From Lachnospiraceae bacterium (GTDB taxonomy: Bacteria > Bacillota > Clostridia > Lachnospirales > Lachnospiraceae), in assembly GCA_030531165.1 (NCBI GenBank), contig JAUNOI010000008.1:1-47044 (forward strand): a stretch of 47,044 bases of DNA, given 5' to 3'. A model generated the notes under the pieces. The model had not been told where the DNA came from. It did no database searches and saw only the letters and a list, made by a program, of their open reading frames with translations. Every line of letters begins with the position of its first letter. Within the stretch, counting starts at the first letter, position 1. This document shows, in pieces, positions 18,336 to 27,186 of the stretch. The position numbers were made by a program, and so were the translations under genes.

Positions 18336-18836
18336 TTAGAATCTCTGAATATGTTCTGATTCGTCGGTAGTTTTCTGAATCTCACGGATTTGAACATAAT
18401 AACCATAATCGTCATTCACCGCGACATATACGCGTTCTCCGACTCGATGCCCCATAACCGCTTTTCCAATCGGGGATTCAATACTGATAATATTATTCAG
18501 GCTGTCTCCCCGTACTGTTGTTACAATTTTGAATACCTCTTCTTCATCATCGTCTTCAAAATATACTTTGACTGTATTATTCATTCCGACCTCATCTTCT
18601 GCTGACTCGTCTACAAATACTTCTGCATTGCGGATCATACGCTCGAGATATCGAATACGGCTCTCATTTTGATTTTTAAACTTCTTTGCAGCCTTATACT
18701 CAAAATTTTCACTCAGGTCTCCCTGGGCTCTTGCTTCTTTCACATCTTCTAAAGCCTGTTTACGTACTACAAGTTTCCGATGTTGTATTTCCTCTTTCAT
18801 TTTCTGAATGTCTTGTTTTGTTAACTGATGTCCCAT
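18336..18836 (-). CDS. greA: Transcription elongation factor GreA/GreB family
   Basis: Cleavage factor that rescues backtracked RNA polymerase by stimulating transcript cleavage through its secondary channel. The N-terminal coiled coil contains the family's EARAQGDLSENFEYKAAK with the acidic tip (Asp and Glu around residue 40); the C-terminal FKBP-like domain includes SPIGKAVMGHRVGERV. The length of 166 residues fits. I prefer the ATG at 18836 (GGAG eleven bases upstream); a TTG two codons earlier, at 18842, has tighter spacing and is possible. The tail KTTDESEHIQRF is a little longer than usual. It is convergent with the secreted protein gene, only 18 bases away, without a visible terminator. 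Confidence 0.92.
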   Translation of the reverse strand: MGHQLTKQDIQKMKEEIQHRKLVVRKQALEDVKEARAQGDLSENFEYKAAKKFKNQNESRIRYLERMIRNAEVFVDESAEDEVGMNNTVKVYFEDDDEEEVFKIVTTVRGDSLNNIISIESPIGKAVMGHRVGERVYVAVNDDYGYYVQIREIQKTTDESEHIQRF

Positions 18837-18872
18837 GTGCAACTTAACTCCTTTTTTATATTTCAGACCTGC

Positions 18873-18941
18873 CTTTATGCAAACAATATGGCGATGTTCC
18901 CATAATCATGCAAAACATCGCCATATAAATTGCTTTATGCA
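18873..18941. repeat. Long perfect hairpin flanked by 9-base direct repeats, between map and greA
   Basis: Perfect 13-bp arms, ATATGGCGATGTT (18886-18898) and AACATCGCCATAT (18914-18926), enclose a 15-base loop. Outside them CTTTATGCA occurs in direct orientation at 18873-18881 and 18933-18941. There is no T tract on either side, so it is not a classical intrinsic terminator. It lies downstream of map and in the likely leader of greA. It could be an attenuator, a factor-assisted terminator or the footprint of a small palindromic insertion. Confidence 0.6.
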
Positions 18942-18949
18942 CTAAAATT

Positions 18950-19822
18950 TTAATAAACTAACACTTCACATCCGGTATCGGTTACAACGACAGTAACTTC
19001 CCACTGTGCAGATGGCAGTCCATCTTCTGTATATACCGTCCAACCGTCTTTTCGATCTGTATATACATCCGCTTTTCCCATATTAACCATAGGCTCGATC
19101 GTAAATACCATACCAGGAACCATTAACATCTCCGTACCTTTCGGTGCAACATAGCAGACGAACGGATCTTCATGAAATTCAAGACCTACGCCGTGGCCAC
19201 CGATCTCACGAACGATCGTATAACCATTCTCCTTTGCATGGTCATTGATCTTCTCACTCATATCTCCTAAAAATGTCCATGGTCTTACGTTTTTAATACC
19301 GATTTCAACGCATTCTTTCGTGACTTCGACTAACTTTTTCTTTTCCTCCGAAACCTCTCCTATGCAGAACATTCTGGAAGAGTCGGAATAATATCCATTG
19401 TAAATTGTAGAAACATCGACATTTACAATCTCGCCTTCCTTCAAAATGCGATTCTTATCCGGAATGCCATGGCATACAACTTCATCAATGGAAGTGCAGA
19501 CACTCTTTGGAAAACCACAATAATTCAATGGAGCTGGAATTCCTCCCATCTCTGTCGTCTTCTCATATACCCATCTGTCAATCTCTTCCGTAGAGATCCC
19601 AGGCTTCATATGTTCCGCAACATAATCCAAGACTGCAATGTTGATTTTCCCACTTTCCCGAATTCCTTGAATCTGCTCCGGGGTTTTGATAATATCATGA
19701 GAAGGAACGATATGTCCCTTTCTCGCAAACTGAATAATCTTGTCATCAAACGCTGAATGACATTTTTTATATTTTTTTCCGCTGCCACACCAGCAGAGAT
19801 CATTACGACCTAGTTTAATCAT
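18950..19822 (-). CDS. map: Type I methionine aminopeptidase with N-terminal SEC-C motif
   Basis: Removes the initiator methionine from nascent proteins in the cytoplasm. The N-terminal 25 residues carry a SEC-C zinc knuckle (RNDLCWCGSGKKYKKCH), which helps dock on other macromolecules in related proteins. The pita-bread fold follows, with CTSIDEVVCHGIPD, the metal ligands in VNVDVSTIYNGYYSD, GHGVGLEFHEDP and FTIEPMVNMG. The 290-residue length equals a standard enzyme plus the knuckle. I chose the ATG at 19822 because AGGAGG lies six bases before it; the longer GTG-initiated frame would put that site inside the gene. A -10 box lies upstream at 19879-19884. Confidence 0.95.
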   Translation of the reverse strand: MIKLGRNDLCWCGSGKKYKKCHSAFDDKIIQFARKGHIVPSHDIIKTPEQIQGIRESGKINIAVLDYVAEHMKPGISTEEIDRWVYEKTTEMGGIPAPLNYCGFPKSVCTSIDEVVCHGIPDKNRILKEGEIVNVDVSTIYNGYYSDSSRMFCIGEVSEEKKKLVEVTKECVEIGIKNVRPWTFLGDMSEKINDHAKENGYTIVREIGGHGVGLEFHEDPFVCYVAPKGTEMLMVPGMVFTIEPMVNMGKADVYTDRKDGWTVYTEDGLPSAQWEVTVVVTDTGCEVLVY

Positions 19823-19878
19823 AAATATCCTCCTTATCAGATACTTCACGATCTGATGCTATTTTTCACACTAGATTT

Positions 19879-19884
19879 ATTATA
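19879..19884 (-). promoter_or_regulatory. Probable -10 box for map
   Basis: TATAAT on the - strand, about 57 bases before the map ATG. No good -35 is visible at 16-18 bases (ATAGAT is the nearest). Confidence 0.4.
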
Positions 19885-19909
19885 GCATGTTTTAGCAAAA
19901 TATCTATGA

Positions 19910-22900
19910 TTATTTTATTTTCATCGTTTTTTTCAAAAATCCGGTTGAAGATTTGAACAGCTTTTGATATGCTTTCTTTTTCTTTGATGGCACGTTGATC
20001 ACAGCTGTTTTCTTAATCCCTCTTATCGCATCCGCTCCAACACTCTTCAATTTTGAAGATTTGATCGAAATCTTTGAAAGACTACGGCACTTATAAAATG
20101 CTTTCTGATTGATCTTGGTAATATTACTTCCCAGGCTCACAGAAGTAATGTTGTCTCCCTTAAATGCCTCTTTCGCAACAGATACAACCTTGTACTTTTT
20201 ACTCTGAATGGTAACGGTTGACGGAATACTAATGGACTTTACACTCTTCTTTGCCCTGCCGATGCATGAGACCTCATATTGATTCTTCGCCTTAGCAGTC
20301 ACCTTATATTTTAAGTTGCCGACCGTCACTTTCGATCCCTTTTTCACATCTGCAGGAGTTACTTTCACCTTACATATAGAAAATTGTTCCAACTCTTCAT
20401 CAAATGCAAGAATATTGGTCGTTCCCGGTTTGATACCGATTACAACACCGGCGTCTGTTATTTCTGCAATACCGTCATCCAAAGAGATCCAGTTGATATA
20501 TCCTTTCGAACATGGCTGCGGTGCATATTTCGGAGTTAATTTCGTATATTTTCCAGCCTGAACTGTCACCGATGACTTGTTAAGCTCCATGCTCTCAGGG
20601 TAATAGCTCATTTCATCATCTTCATCGTCGTAAACGTGTAATTTATAAGAAGCTTTTACTCCATTTGCACATGTTCCGGTAATCTTAACGGTTCCCGGCT
20701 TTAAAGTTGTTACCATTCCATCTTCATCGACAGTTGCAATACTTTCATCAGACGTTGACCATGTAACATCGGTAATCGTTGCATCCATCGGCATAACCGA
20801 ATAATTCATATAATATTCATCATTTATATATGTATAATCTTCATTTAACTCAAAATACAAATTTTTTACTTTTTTAACTTTGCTTTCCTTTGTCCATTTT
20901 GCATGCGCTTCAATCGAACCGGAAATATAAGAACCTACCGTTAATTTATATTCTTCCCCATCAACGGTATAATACCAGCCGGTAAATACATATCCCTTCT
21001 TCGTCGGTGCTTTTGGCAATTTTTCAAGATTTCTTCTTGACACCACCGTATCAGAAGCATATTCTTTTCCATTATTTATATACTTGATCTGACATTCCAC
21101 AGGTACAAGAGAATTTACATTTTTATCAATCCAGTTCACTCTTTTTGTAATCCAGCTTTTCAGTCGCTCTTCTTCCTGTTTAAAAGATAATGGAGTTTCC
21201 TGGCCAAAATCAAATGCTCCCCATTTTTCATTATCATAATATTGTGAAATACGAAGCTGATCGTAATACTGATCCAATTGACCGCCTTCCGCACATAAAC
21301 TCTCTAGCTTTTCTTTCATAGCCGGCCAACGATCTGCCACGCGCTGAGCAAAATCTTTATCCTCAAACAATCGTTCAAACCAGCTGGCTGAAGTCTGAAC
21401 AAATTCTTCACAGTCGGGCTCTTCACTGTAATCGTAATCACCCCATGCTACATAATCAAAATCCCACAGCGGACCCCAATACAGTTTTCCGTCTCTCTTT
21501 TTATACAGATATGTACTCGTTGTAAAAAAAGCATCGCCATTTTGGGAAATTTCCTGAATCCACCAATAATCGATGGTAGAATCGATATCCATAAGCTCTT
21601 TGTAACCGGTACCGTCATCCAACTTAAAGTTCTTTCCATAGATAGCATCTTCCGTCTTTTGTACATAATTTTTGATATAATTATATTGTGCATCATTTTT
21701 ATAATCTTCAAAATTCGGGCTTTCAATTAAAAATTCATTCTCTCTTGTTGTCTTAAATGACAGCTTTTCTTCATCTCCATAAGGAAACATCGAAAGCAAA
21801 TATCCTCCTGAGATGATCGGCTCATCGCTTGCATCTTTTTCATCTTCCAGATCATCGATTTCTACACGTCCGCTGCCGACACGAACCTGCTCACACAAAT
21901 AATAACTTCCACAGTATGTCCCATTCATAACTACATCTACAAACACACATTCCGGTGTATATTCCATTCCCAGTTCTTTTCCAAGCCAATAAGTAGCTTT
22001 ATTACGCAGGAGGCTGTTGTCATATCGGTTGGCCAACAATACCCAGTGTTTGTTTTTTCCCATACCAAACAAATCTGCTTTTTTGTCTAATTTGATCTTA
22101 TATGGTTTTTTATCGCATTCCCATGTAGAATTACCTCTTCCACGAATATACTCCATAGAATACGTATCGGACTGCATTTCTGTGCTGACTTTATCTTCGT
22201 ATTCATATTGATATCCTGCCGGAATCTGTATGGTCATATCGCCATAACATTCTGTCTCGTGCTGCGGATCACTATTCATCTCAGAAATCGTTCCCTCCGT
22301 CTCATCGATATCCAAATATACAACCGGAAGAGAACTTTCTACGAATTCGATCGAACGGAGCATTATGGTCATTTCCTCCGTTTCTTCTGTAACGATCTGA
22401 AAAGATACCCTATGACTTCCCTGGATATTTTTCTCAAGTACATCCGCCGTTACATCTCCATCATACGTCCATTTGCCCGCTTTTTTCTGTTTTTTTAATT
22501 TGACGCTCGCAAAAGCCTCTGTCTCATCATCTAGATAGAAATCCAACTGCACGCTTTTCCCCTTTTCAGCAAGTCCATCAAAAGAAAGCCTTCCAACCGC
22601 ATTTCGATCGAAATCAAACGCCTCCTCCAATGTAATCTTTTCCGAGGATAAACTTGAACCGTTTCCGGTAAGAAGTAAGCCCCCATTTTTCTCGTCTTCT
22701 TCTACCGTTATTTCCTGCATTGTATCACCAAATGTAAGCTTCTGCTCCCTGTTCAGTGTCAGCATCTGCTTTTTTTCATATGATGCGGAAACCGCATTCT
22801 CTTCTGAAACACCGTTTTCCTCCGATACACCTGTCTCAGCTTTTACCGTTTTTAATTTGTATGAGTCAAGCGGACTTCCCATACCAATACACATCGCTGC

Positions 22901-22933
22901 TGCTAATAATACACTAATAAATCTTTTTAACAT
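19910..22933 (-). CDS. Secreted CotH-type kinase with Ig-like, InlB-like and BspA-like repeats
   Basis: Exported 1007-residue protein whose central domain (about residues 250-500) matches CotH, an atypical protein kinase first described in spore coats and also found in extracellular proteins of gut Clostridia. Kinase-like features are RGRGNSTW with KKPYKIKLD (probable ATP-binding Lys), NGDAFF and GPLWDFDY (probable catalytic and metal Asp). Residues 1-24 form a signal peptide. Residues 50-200 look like a beta-sandwich binding domain. After the kinase come an InlB-type repeat (about 612-682), two bacterial Ig-like BIG_2 domains (about 690-857) and a short BspA-type leucine-rich region (about 868-1007). 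The start has GGGGG upstream. It lies 15 bases after the histidine kinase gene and looks like part of that operon. Substrate unknown. Confidence 0.88.
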   Translation of the reverse strand: MLKRFISVLLAAAMCIGMGSPLDSYKLKTVKAETGVSEENGVSEENAVSASYEKKQMLTLNREQKLTFGDTMQEITVEEDEKNGGLLLTGNGSSLSSEKITLEEAFDFDRNAVGRLSFDGLAEKGKSVQLDFYLDDETEAFASVKLKKQKKAGKWTYDGDVTADVLEKNIQGSHRVSFQIVTEETEEMTIMLRSIEFVESSLPVVYLDIDETEGTISEMNSDPQHETECYGDMTIQIPAGYQYEYEDKVSTEMQSDTYSMEYIRGRGNSTWECDKKPYKIKLDKKADLFGMGKNKHWVLLANRYDNSLLRNKATYWLGKELGMEYTPECVFVDVVMNGTYCGSYYLCEQVRVGSGRVEIDDLEDEKDASDEPIISGGYLLSMFPYGDEEKLSFKTTRENEFLIESPNFEDYKNDAQYNYIKNYVQKTEDAIYGKNFKLDDGTGYKELMDIDSTIDYWWIQEISQNGDAFFTTSTYLYKKRDGKLYWGPLWDFDYVAWGDYDYSEEPDCEEFVQTSASWFERLFEDKDFAQRVADRWPAMKEKLESLCAEGGQLDQYYDQLRISQYYDNEKWGAFDFGQETPLSFKQEEERLKSWITKRVNWIDKNVNSLVPVECQIKYINNGKEYASDTVVSRRNLEKLPKAPTKKGYVFTGWYYTVDGEEYKLTVGSYISGSIEAHAKWTKESKVKKVKNLYFELNEDYTYINDEYYMNYSVMPMDATITDVTWSTSDESIATVDEDGMVTTLKPGTVKITGTCANGVKASYKLHVYDDEDDEMSYYPESMELNKSSVTVQAGKYTKLTPKYAPQPCSKGYINWISLDDGIAEITDAGVVIGIKPGTTNILAFDEELEQFSICKVKVTPADVKKGSKVTVGNLKYKVTAKAKNQYEVSCIGRAKKSVKSISIPSTVTIQSKKYKVVSVAKEAFKGDNITSVSLGSNITKINQKAFYKCRSLSKISIKSSKLKSVGADAIRGIKKTAVINVPSKKKKAYQKLFKSSTGFLKKTMKIK

Positions 22934-22948
22934 TTTTCTTTTCCCCCT

Positions 22949-24262
22949 TTATTTGCCTGTATAAAAATAAATATAAATGATAAAATTATTATCCTCCTCC
23001 TTTACCTCACATATTCCTTTCATTCGGCTGATCATTCTCACGATATTCGGAATACCAATCTGCGTGCTGTTTTCTTTTTTTATTAATATCTTCTTTTTAT
23101 TTTGAAAACAAAATCCAGCATACCCTTCCTGATAAACAGATGAGATCTTGATTTCTTCATTCGGATCAGCGTATTTTAAGATATTCGATAATATATTATC
23201 GAATATGCGAATGACATAGTCAGTATAAATTTGAACCTGACAATCCTTCCAGTTAAAATCCGTCTGTACCTGAAAGCTATTCTGACGCAGATAAGTACAG
23301 GACTCCGACATCAGATCATAAAATGCAGTCTGGAACTTCATTGGCTTCTCCAAAAGAACCTCCTGTTCACTATCGATCAGAGAATACTCGAATAAATTGT
23401 CCGTCAGGCGCTTCATATAATGTGCTTTTTGACTGATCTTCTCAAAGTATTTTTTTCTCTGTGCCTCATCCTTATACTTTTCATTTTTTAAAATCTCTGT
23501 ATAGATCATGATTGATGTCAATGGGGTCCTCAAATCATGTGACATCTCTGTGACCAACTTTTGATTTAGACGAATGAGCTTTTCCTTCTTTTCTTCCTGG
23601 CTGCGAAATGACTTTCTCATATTGTCAAGTCCACGTGCCAAAACAGTTAATTCATCTTTTCCCTGTATCGTAATCGGATATTCGAGATTACCGCTCTCTA
23701 AAATCTCAATTTCATTTGCAAGCTTTTGAATATAATGAATAGAACGGCGTATCCCTAAAATGACAACGAGCAAAAACACTACTACAGTCAGCAGAATCTC
23801 AATCAGAAATGCATAATTGTAAAACTGATAAAAATATCTTCCATATATCGAGACATCACATTCTCCATCCTGAAAAATGACTGTGAAGTACTTGTCCCAA
23901 TCATAAAAATTTTTCTTTATACCTTCTTCCCAGATATTTTTCTCATCCGGATAGTCAGAATCATAAGTAAGGATATCATCATGAAAAACCTGAATAGCTA
24001 CAAATTTCTGCTTTTGCGTCCATTGATTCAACAGATCCGTATCTTTGGATTTGATATGTCCCTTTGTAACATACATCTGTAAACGTTCAATATATGCCTC
24101 ATCTTTATCATTGATATAATCGGAATCAGCGTAAAATTCGTCAACGATAAGCGTTCCCAGAGAATGGATCACAACAAAATAAACACTTGATAGAACAGCT
24201 GCGATAACCAGCAGTTTCAAAAGCCGGATATAAATCGAATTACGCCTTTTCATTTCCACCAT
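22949..24262 (-). CDS. Sensor histidine kinase
   Basis: Membrane sensor that should phosphorylate the response regulator encoded just upstream. It has a transmembrane helix near residues 14-36, an extracytoplasmic sensor of roughly 110 residues rich in Asp, Tyr and Lys, a second helix (AFLIEILLTVVVFLLVVILG, about 149-170), a HAMP linker and a HisKA box SHDLRTPL with the phospho-acceptor His near 242. The ATPase domain has an N box (DNILSNILKYA) but the usual DxGxG is replaced by FQNKKK, and the later glycine box is only IGIPNI. A lineage variant is more likely than a dead enzyme. The start overlaps the regulator's end; I took the ATG at 24262, but one at 24253 is possible. Confidence 0.9.
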   Translation of the reverse strand: MVEMKRRNSIYIRLLKLLVIAAVLSSVYFVVIHSLGTLIVDEFYADSDYINDKDEAYIERLQMYVTKGHIKSKDTDLLNQWTQKQKFVAIQVFHDDILTYDSDYPDEKNIWEEGIKKNFYDWDKYFTVIFQDGECDVSIYGRYFYQFYNYAFLIEILLTVVVFLLVVILGIRRSIHYIQKLANEIEILESGNLEYPITIQGKDELTVLARGLDNMRKSFRSQEEKKEKLIRLNQKLVTEMSHDLRTPLTSIMIYTEILKNEKYKDEAQRKKYFEKISQKAHYMKRLTDNLFEYSLIDSEQEVLLEKPMKFQTAFYDLMSESCTYLRQNSFQVQTDFNWKDCQVQIYTDYVIRIFDNILSNILKYADPNEEIKISSVYQEGYAGFCFQNKKKILIKKENSTQIGIPNIVRMISRMKGICEVKEEDNNFIIYIYFYTGK

Positions 24263-24965
24263 CAAATTTATACCCCTTTCCCCAAACTGTCTTTATATAC
24301 TTCGGCTGCTGCGGATCGGGTTCAATTTTAACACGAAGTCTCCGGATATGAACCATCACAGTGCTGTTACTGCTATAAAGATACGGTTCCTTCCAAACAG
24401 TTTCATATAAAAGCTGCGCGGAAAAGATCTTGTTCGGGTGCTTCATTAAAACAAGCAGGATCTGGTATTCAATATCCGATAGATTTTTCTCTTTTCCATT
24501 CACAAATACTTCATTAAAAACTTCATGAATCTTTATATTCCCACATCGAATGTATTTTTCATCGTCAATTTCATCCGTCTTGCCCGGTTTTCCCTTATAG
24601 ACATGATATCGTCGCAACAGGGCCTTAACTCTGCCCAAAAGCTCTGTATACGAAAACGGTTTTGTAAGATAATCATCTCCCCCTGCCATCAATCCGATCA
24701 ATTTGTCGGACTCCTGCGTTTTCGCAGTCAAGAAAAGTACCGGAACATAGGAAACCTTGCGAATCTCTTCGCAAGTACGAAGTCCGGACATCCCCGGCAT
24801 CATAATGTCCAAAATAACAAGATCAATCTCATCATTCAACAGCTGAAGCCCCTTCTCTCCATTCTCAGCTTCAATAACATGATAATCTTCTCCTTCCAGG
24901 AGAATTCTGACTCCTTCCCTGATATCTTCATCATCTTCAATAATTAATATATTTGAACATTCCAT
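24240..24965 (-). CDS. OmpR/PhoB-family response regulator
   Basis: DNA-binding partner of the adjacent histidine kinase. The receiver domain (about residues 1-115) has the acidic pocket EDDED, the phospho-acceptor Asp in VILDIMMPGMSG near residue 52, a Thr in FLTAKT and Lys in YLTKPFSY. The C-terminal winged helix (about 145-240) contains LSDIEYQILLVLMKHP, VMVHIRRLRVKIEPDP and KTVWGKGYKF. The 241-residue length is normal. I chose the ATG at 24965 because AGAGGAAA precedes it; a TTG six codons earlier is unlikely. The gene lies 19 bases after the DUF2500 gene and overlaps the kinase gene by about 23 bases. The CotH gene at the operon end is a natural target of autoregulated expression. Confidence 0.95.
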   Translation of the reverse strand: MECSNILIIEDDEDIREGVRILLEGEDYHVIEAENGEKGLQLLNDEIDLVILDIMMPGMSGLRTCEEIRKVSYVPVLFLTAKTQESDKLIGLMAGGDDYLTKPFSYTELLGRVKALLRRYHVYKGKPGKTDEIDDEKYIRCGNIKIHEVFNEVFVNGKEKNLSDIEYQILLVLMKHPNKIFSAQLLYETVWKEPYLYSSNSTVMVHIRRLRVKIEPDPQQPKYIKTVWGKGYKFDGGNEKA

Positions 24966-24984
24966 TAAATTTTCCTCTTTCAAA

Positions 24985-25335
24985 TTATTTTCTCAAAAAT
25001 CCCAAATATCTGCTTCCCTGAAATGATAATTTCCCGAAATCTCCTTCTACCAGATTTCCATACTCTCTCCCCGATAAGGAGAATTCCATCCTATCGCCGC
25101 TTTCAACTTCAAATGTTGCATAATAAGATGTAATATGATCCATCTCACTGCCTCCTGATACACTCATTCTTTTTGCTTTTACAGTTGCATCCACATCGAG
25201 TCTCGGTGAATGATTATTGTCATTCCATTCCCTGATTCCGGTAATTACGGCAACAACAATAACCCCTACGATCAGAAAAAAGATTGCCACAAAAAACAGA
25301 TCAAATAAACCACTGTCAAAGAAAAACCATCCCAT
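24985..25335 (-). CDS. DUF2500 domain membrane protein
   Basis: Small protein of the uncharacterised DUF2500 family. One transmembrane helix lies near residues 12-35 (LFFVAIFFLIVGVIVVAVI), followed by a soluble beta-rich domain with the family's features: VDATVKAKRMSV, YYATFEVESGDRMEFSLSGREYG and a closing GDFGKLSFQGSRYLGF. I took the ATG at 25335, which has AGGAG eight bases upstream, giving 116 residues; a 14-residue longer form lacks such a site. It is first in the presumed operon with the two-component system and the CotH kinase. Function unknown; a role at the membrane beside the sensor is only suggested by location. Confidence 0.85.
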   Translation of the reverse strand: MGWFFFDSGLFDLFFVAIFFLIVGVIVVAVITGIREWNDNNHSPRLDVDATVKAKRMSVSGGSEMDHITSYYATFEVESGDRMEFSLSGREYGNLVEGDFGKLSFQGSRYLGFLRK

Positions 25336-25471
25336 ACTATCCGCTCCTAACATTCCTATATATTTGTATTCTATCATGAAAATCTTAACAATTTTTTACC
25401 ATATCATTAACATTTATAACAAACAAAGACGGTTATATAGGAACTTCCAGATAAATTCTTTTATATTCAAA

Positions 25472-25504
25472 AAGGAATAGAAAGATGTCCTCTTTCTATT
25501 CCTT
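25472..25504 (-). terminator. Intrinsic terminator after gltX
   Basis: A perfect 14-bp stem (AAGGAATAGAAAGA with TCTTTCTATTCCTT) with a 5-base loop, followed on the - strand by a TTTTT run. It starts 10 bases after the gltX stop. Confidence 0.9.
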
Positions 25505-25514
25505 AAGGTAAGCA

Positions 25515-27161
25515 TTATCTATTCAAAAAATTCTGAATTCTTCTTCTCATCATATCTTCGCCAACAATATGATAGATCGTCCACTGATCCGGTGAATTCG
25601 ATTGTCCGACTGTAGCAATACGAATAATCTCTGCAATATGAGAAACATTTCCCTTATAAGCATCCGGATTCTTTTTATATTCTTTCATATTGCCTGTAAA
25701 TCCAAGACCTTCGCCGATCTCTTTTACTTTTTGAAACCATGTATTCGCATCGTCGTTATGGTCATAACCTTCCAGATATGCCTGTAAAACTGCTTCCACC
25801 GTCTCATCATCATATCTCTGTTCATCGATCTGCTGATAGGTTTCATCAAAGAAATAATGAATCGTACTCATAATCTGCTTTGCATTGATATAATCTTTGC
25901 GACGGCGTTTTTGATGTACGCCCATGCCAAGTTCTAAAATCTTGATGAACTTTTCTTTATCTGCAAAATAGATATCCAACATGTCCGGATGATAGTTCTT
26001 CGTCCATGTATATAAAAATTCATAAACTTCTTCTGGCTCCAGCTTTGAAAATTCATTTTTACAAATATCATTTAATTTCATAATATCAAACAGAGCACCT
26101 GACTTGCTCATCTTCTTCACGCTGTATTGAAAATCCGTGATCGGGCTATTCGGGTGCTTGTCATACCACTGTTCAAAGTTGGAGTTTAACAGCGTCATCA
26201 AATAGACTTTGACACCCTGCGGATGATATCCATCCTGTCTGTAATAATCCAATGATAATTCCGGGTCTTTTCTCTTTGATAATTTTCGTTTGCCGCCATT
26301 CTCCATCTTCATTAAATGTGCCGTATGCGCATATTTTGGAAGGCGGAAGCCTAAAACCTTATGCAACTCCACATGTGTTGGAACGGAAGAAAGCCACTCC
26401 TCTCCTCGAATGACCATCGTCGTATGCATCAGATGATCATCGATCGCATGGGCAAAGTGATAAGTAGGGATTCCATCGCGCTTTAATAATACAACATCCA
26501 TGATATTTTCCGGGAATTTAACACTGCCGCGAATCTGATCACGGAAGATGATCTCCTGCCCTTCCTGTCCCTGTGAACGCAGACGAAGAACATATGGCAT
26601 ACCTGCTTTTATATTTTCCTCAATTACTTCAAAGGACAGATCTCTGCAGCGTGCCCATGTCGTATGGTAACCGGTGATCACATTCTGTGCCTTCTGTTCT
26701 TCCTTCATCGTGGCAATTTCTTCTTCCGTGCAGAAGCATGGATATGCAAGTCCTCTTGCAACTAAATCCTTTGCATATACATGATAGATGTCCGCCCTCT
26801 GCCGCTGATAATACGGACCATATACATCGCTTTCCGGTGAGCGAATGCCTGCTCCCTGATCAAATTCAATTCCAAAATATTTTAATACAGAGATTATAAT
26901 ATCTTCTGCTCCTTCTACTTTACGCTTATCATCCGTATCTTCGATGCGAAGATAAAAGACTCCGCCGCTTTGATGCGCAATTCTTTCGTCTGCCAATGCG
27001 CTGTAGAGATTGCCCAAATGAATAAATCCTGTCGGACTTGGACCCATACGGGTTACCTGTGCCCCTTCAGGAAGATCTCTGTCCGGAAATCTTGCTTCAA
27101 CCTCATCAATTGTTGCTGTTACATCGGGAAACAGCAAATCTGCTAATCTTTGATAATCCAT
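25515..27161 (-). CDS. gltX: Glutamyl-tRNA synthetase
   Basis: Class I synthetase that charges tRNA-Glu (and, in organisms using the amidotransferase route, possibly tRNA-Gln). The HIGH-type motif is in GPSPTGFIHLGNL near residue 38 and the KMSKS-type motif is KLSKRKDPE near 297. Other family stretches are YLRIEDTD and TYHFAHAIDDHLM. At 548 residues it is longer than the roughly 480-residue enzymes of many bacteria, mainly in the C-terminal anticodon-binding half. I chose the ATG at 27161; the longer frame starts at a TTG inside the ribosome binding site AAGGAG. It follows apt after 25 bases and ends at a strong terminator, so apt-gltX is an operon. No glutaminyl-tRNA synthetase is seen in the window. 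Confidence 0.96.
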   Translation of the reverse strand: MDYQRLADLLFPDVTATIDEVEARFPDRDLPEGAQVTRMGPSPTGFIHLGNLYSALADERIAHQSGGVFYLRIEDTDDKRKVEGAEDIIISVLKYFGIEFDQGAGIRSPESDVYGPYYQRQRADIYHVYAKDLVARGLAYPCFCTEEEIATMKEEQKAQNVITGYHTTWARCRDLSFEVIEENIKAGMPYVLRLRSQGQEGQEIIFRDQIRGSVKFPENIMDVVLLKRDGIPTYHFAHAIDDHLMHTTMVIRGEEWLSSVPTHVELHKVLGFRLPKYAHTAHLMKMENGGKRKLSKRKDPELSLDYYRQDGYHPQGVKVYLMTLLNSNFEQWYDKHPNSPITDFQYSVKKMSKSGALFDIMKLNDICKNEFSKLEPEEVYEFLYTWTKNYHPDMLDIYFADKEKFIKILELGMGVHQKRRRKDYINAKQIMSTIHYFFDETYQQIDEQRYDDETVEAVLQAYLEGYDHNDDANTWFQKVKEIGEGLGFTGNMKEYKKNPDAYKGNVSHIAEIIRIATVGQSNSPDQWTIYHIVGEDMMRRRIQNFLNR

Positions 27162-27186
27162 AATTGTTTCTTTCTCCTTCAAGATA

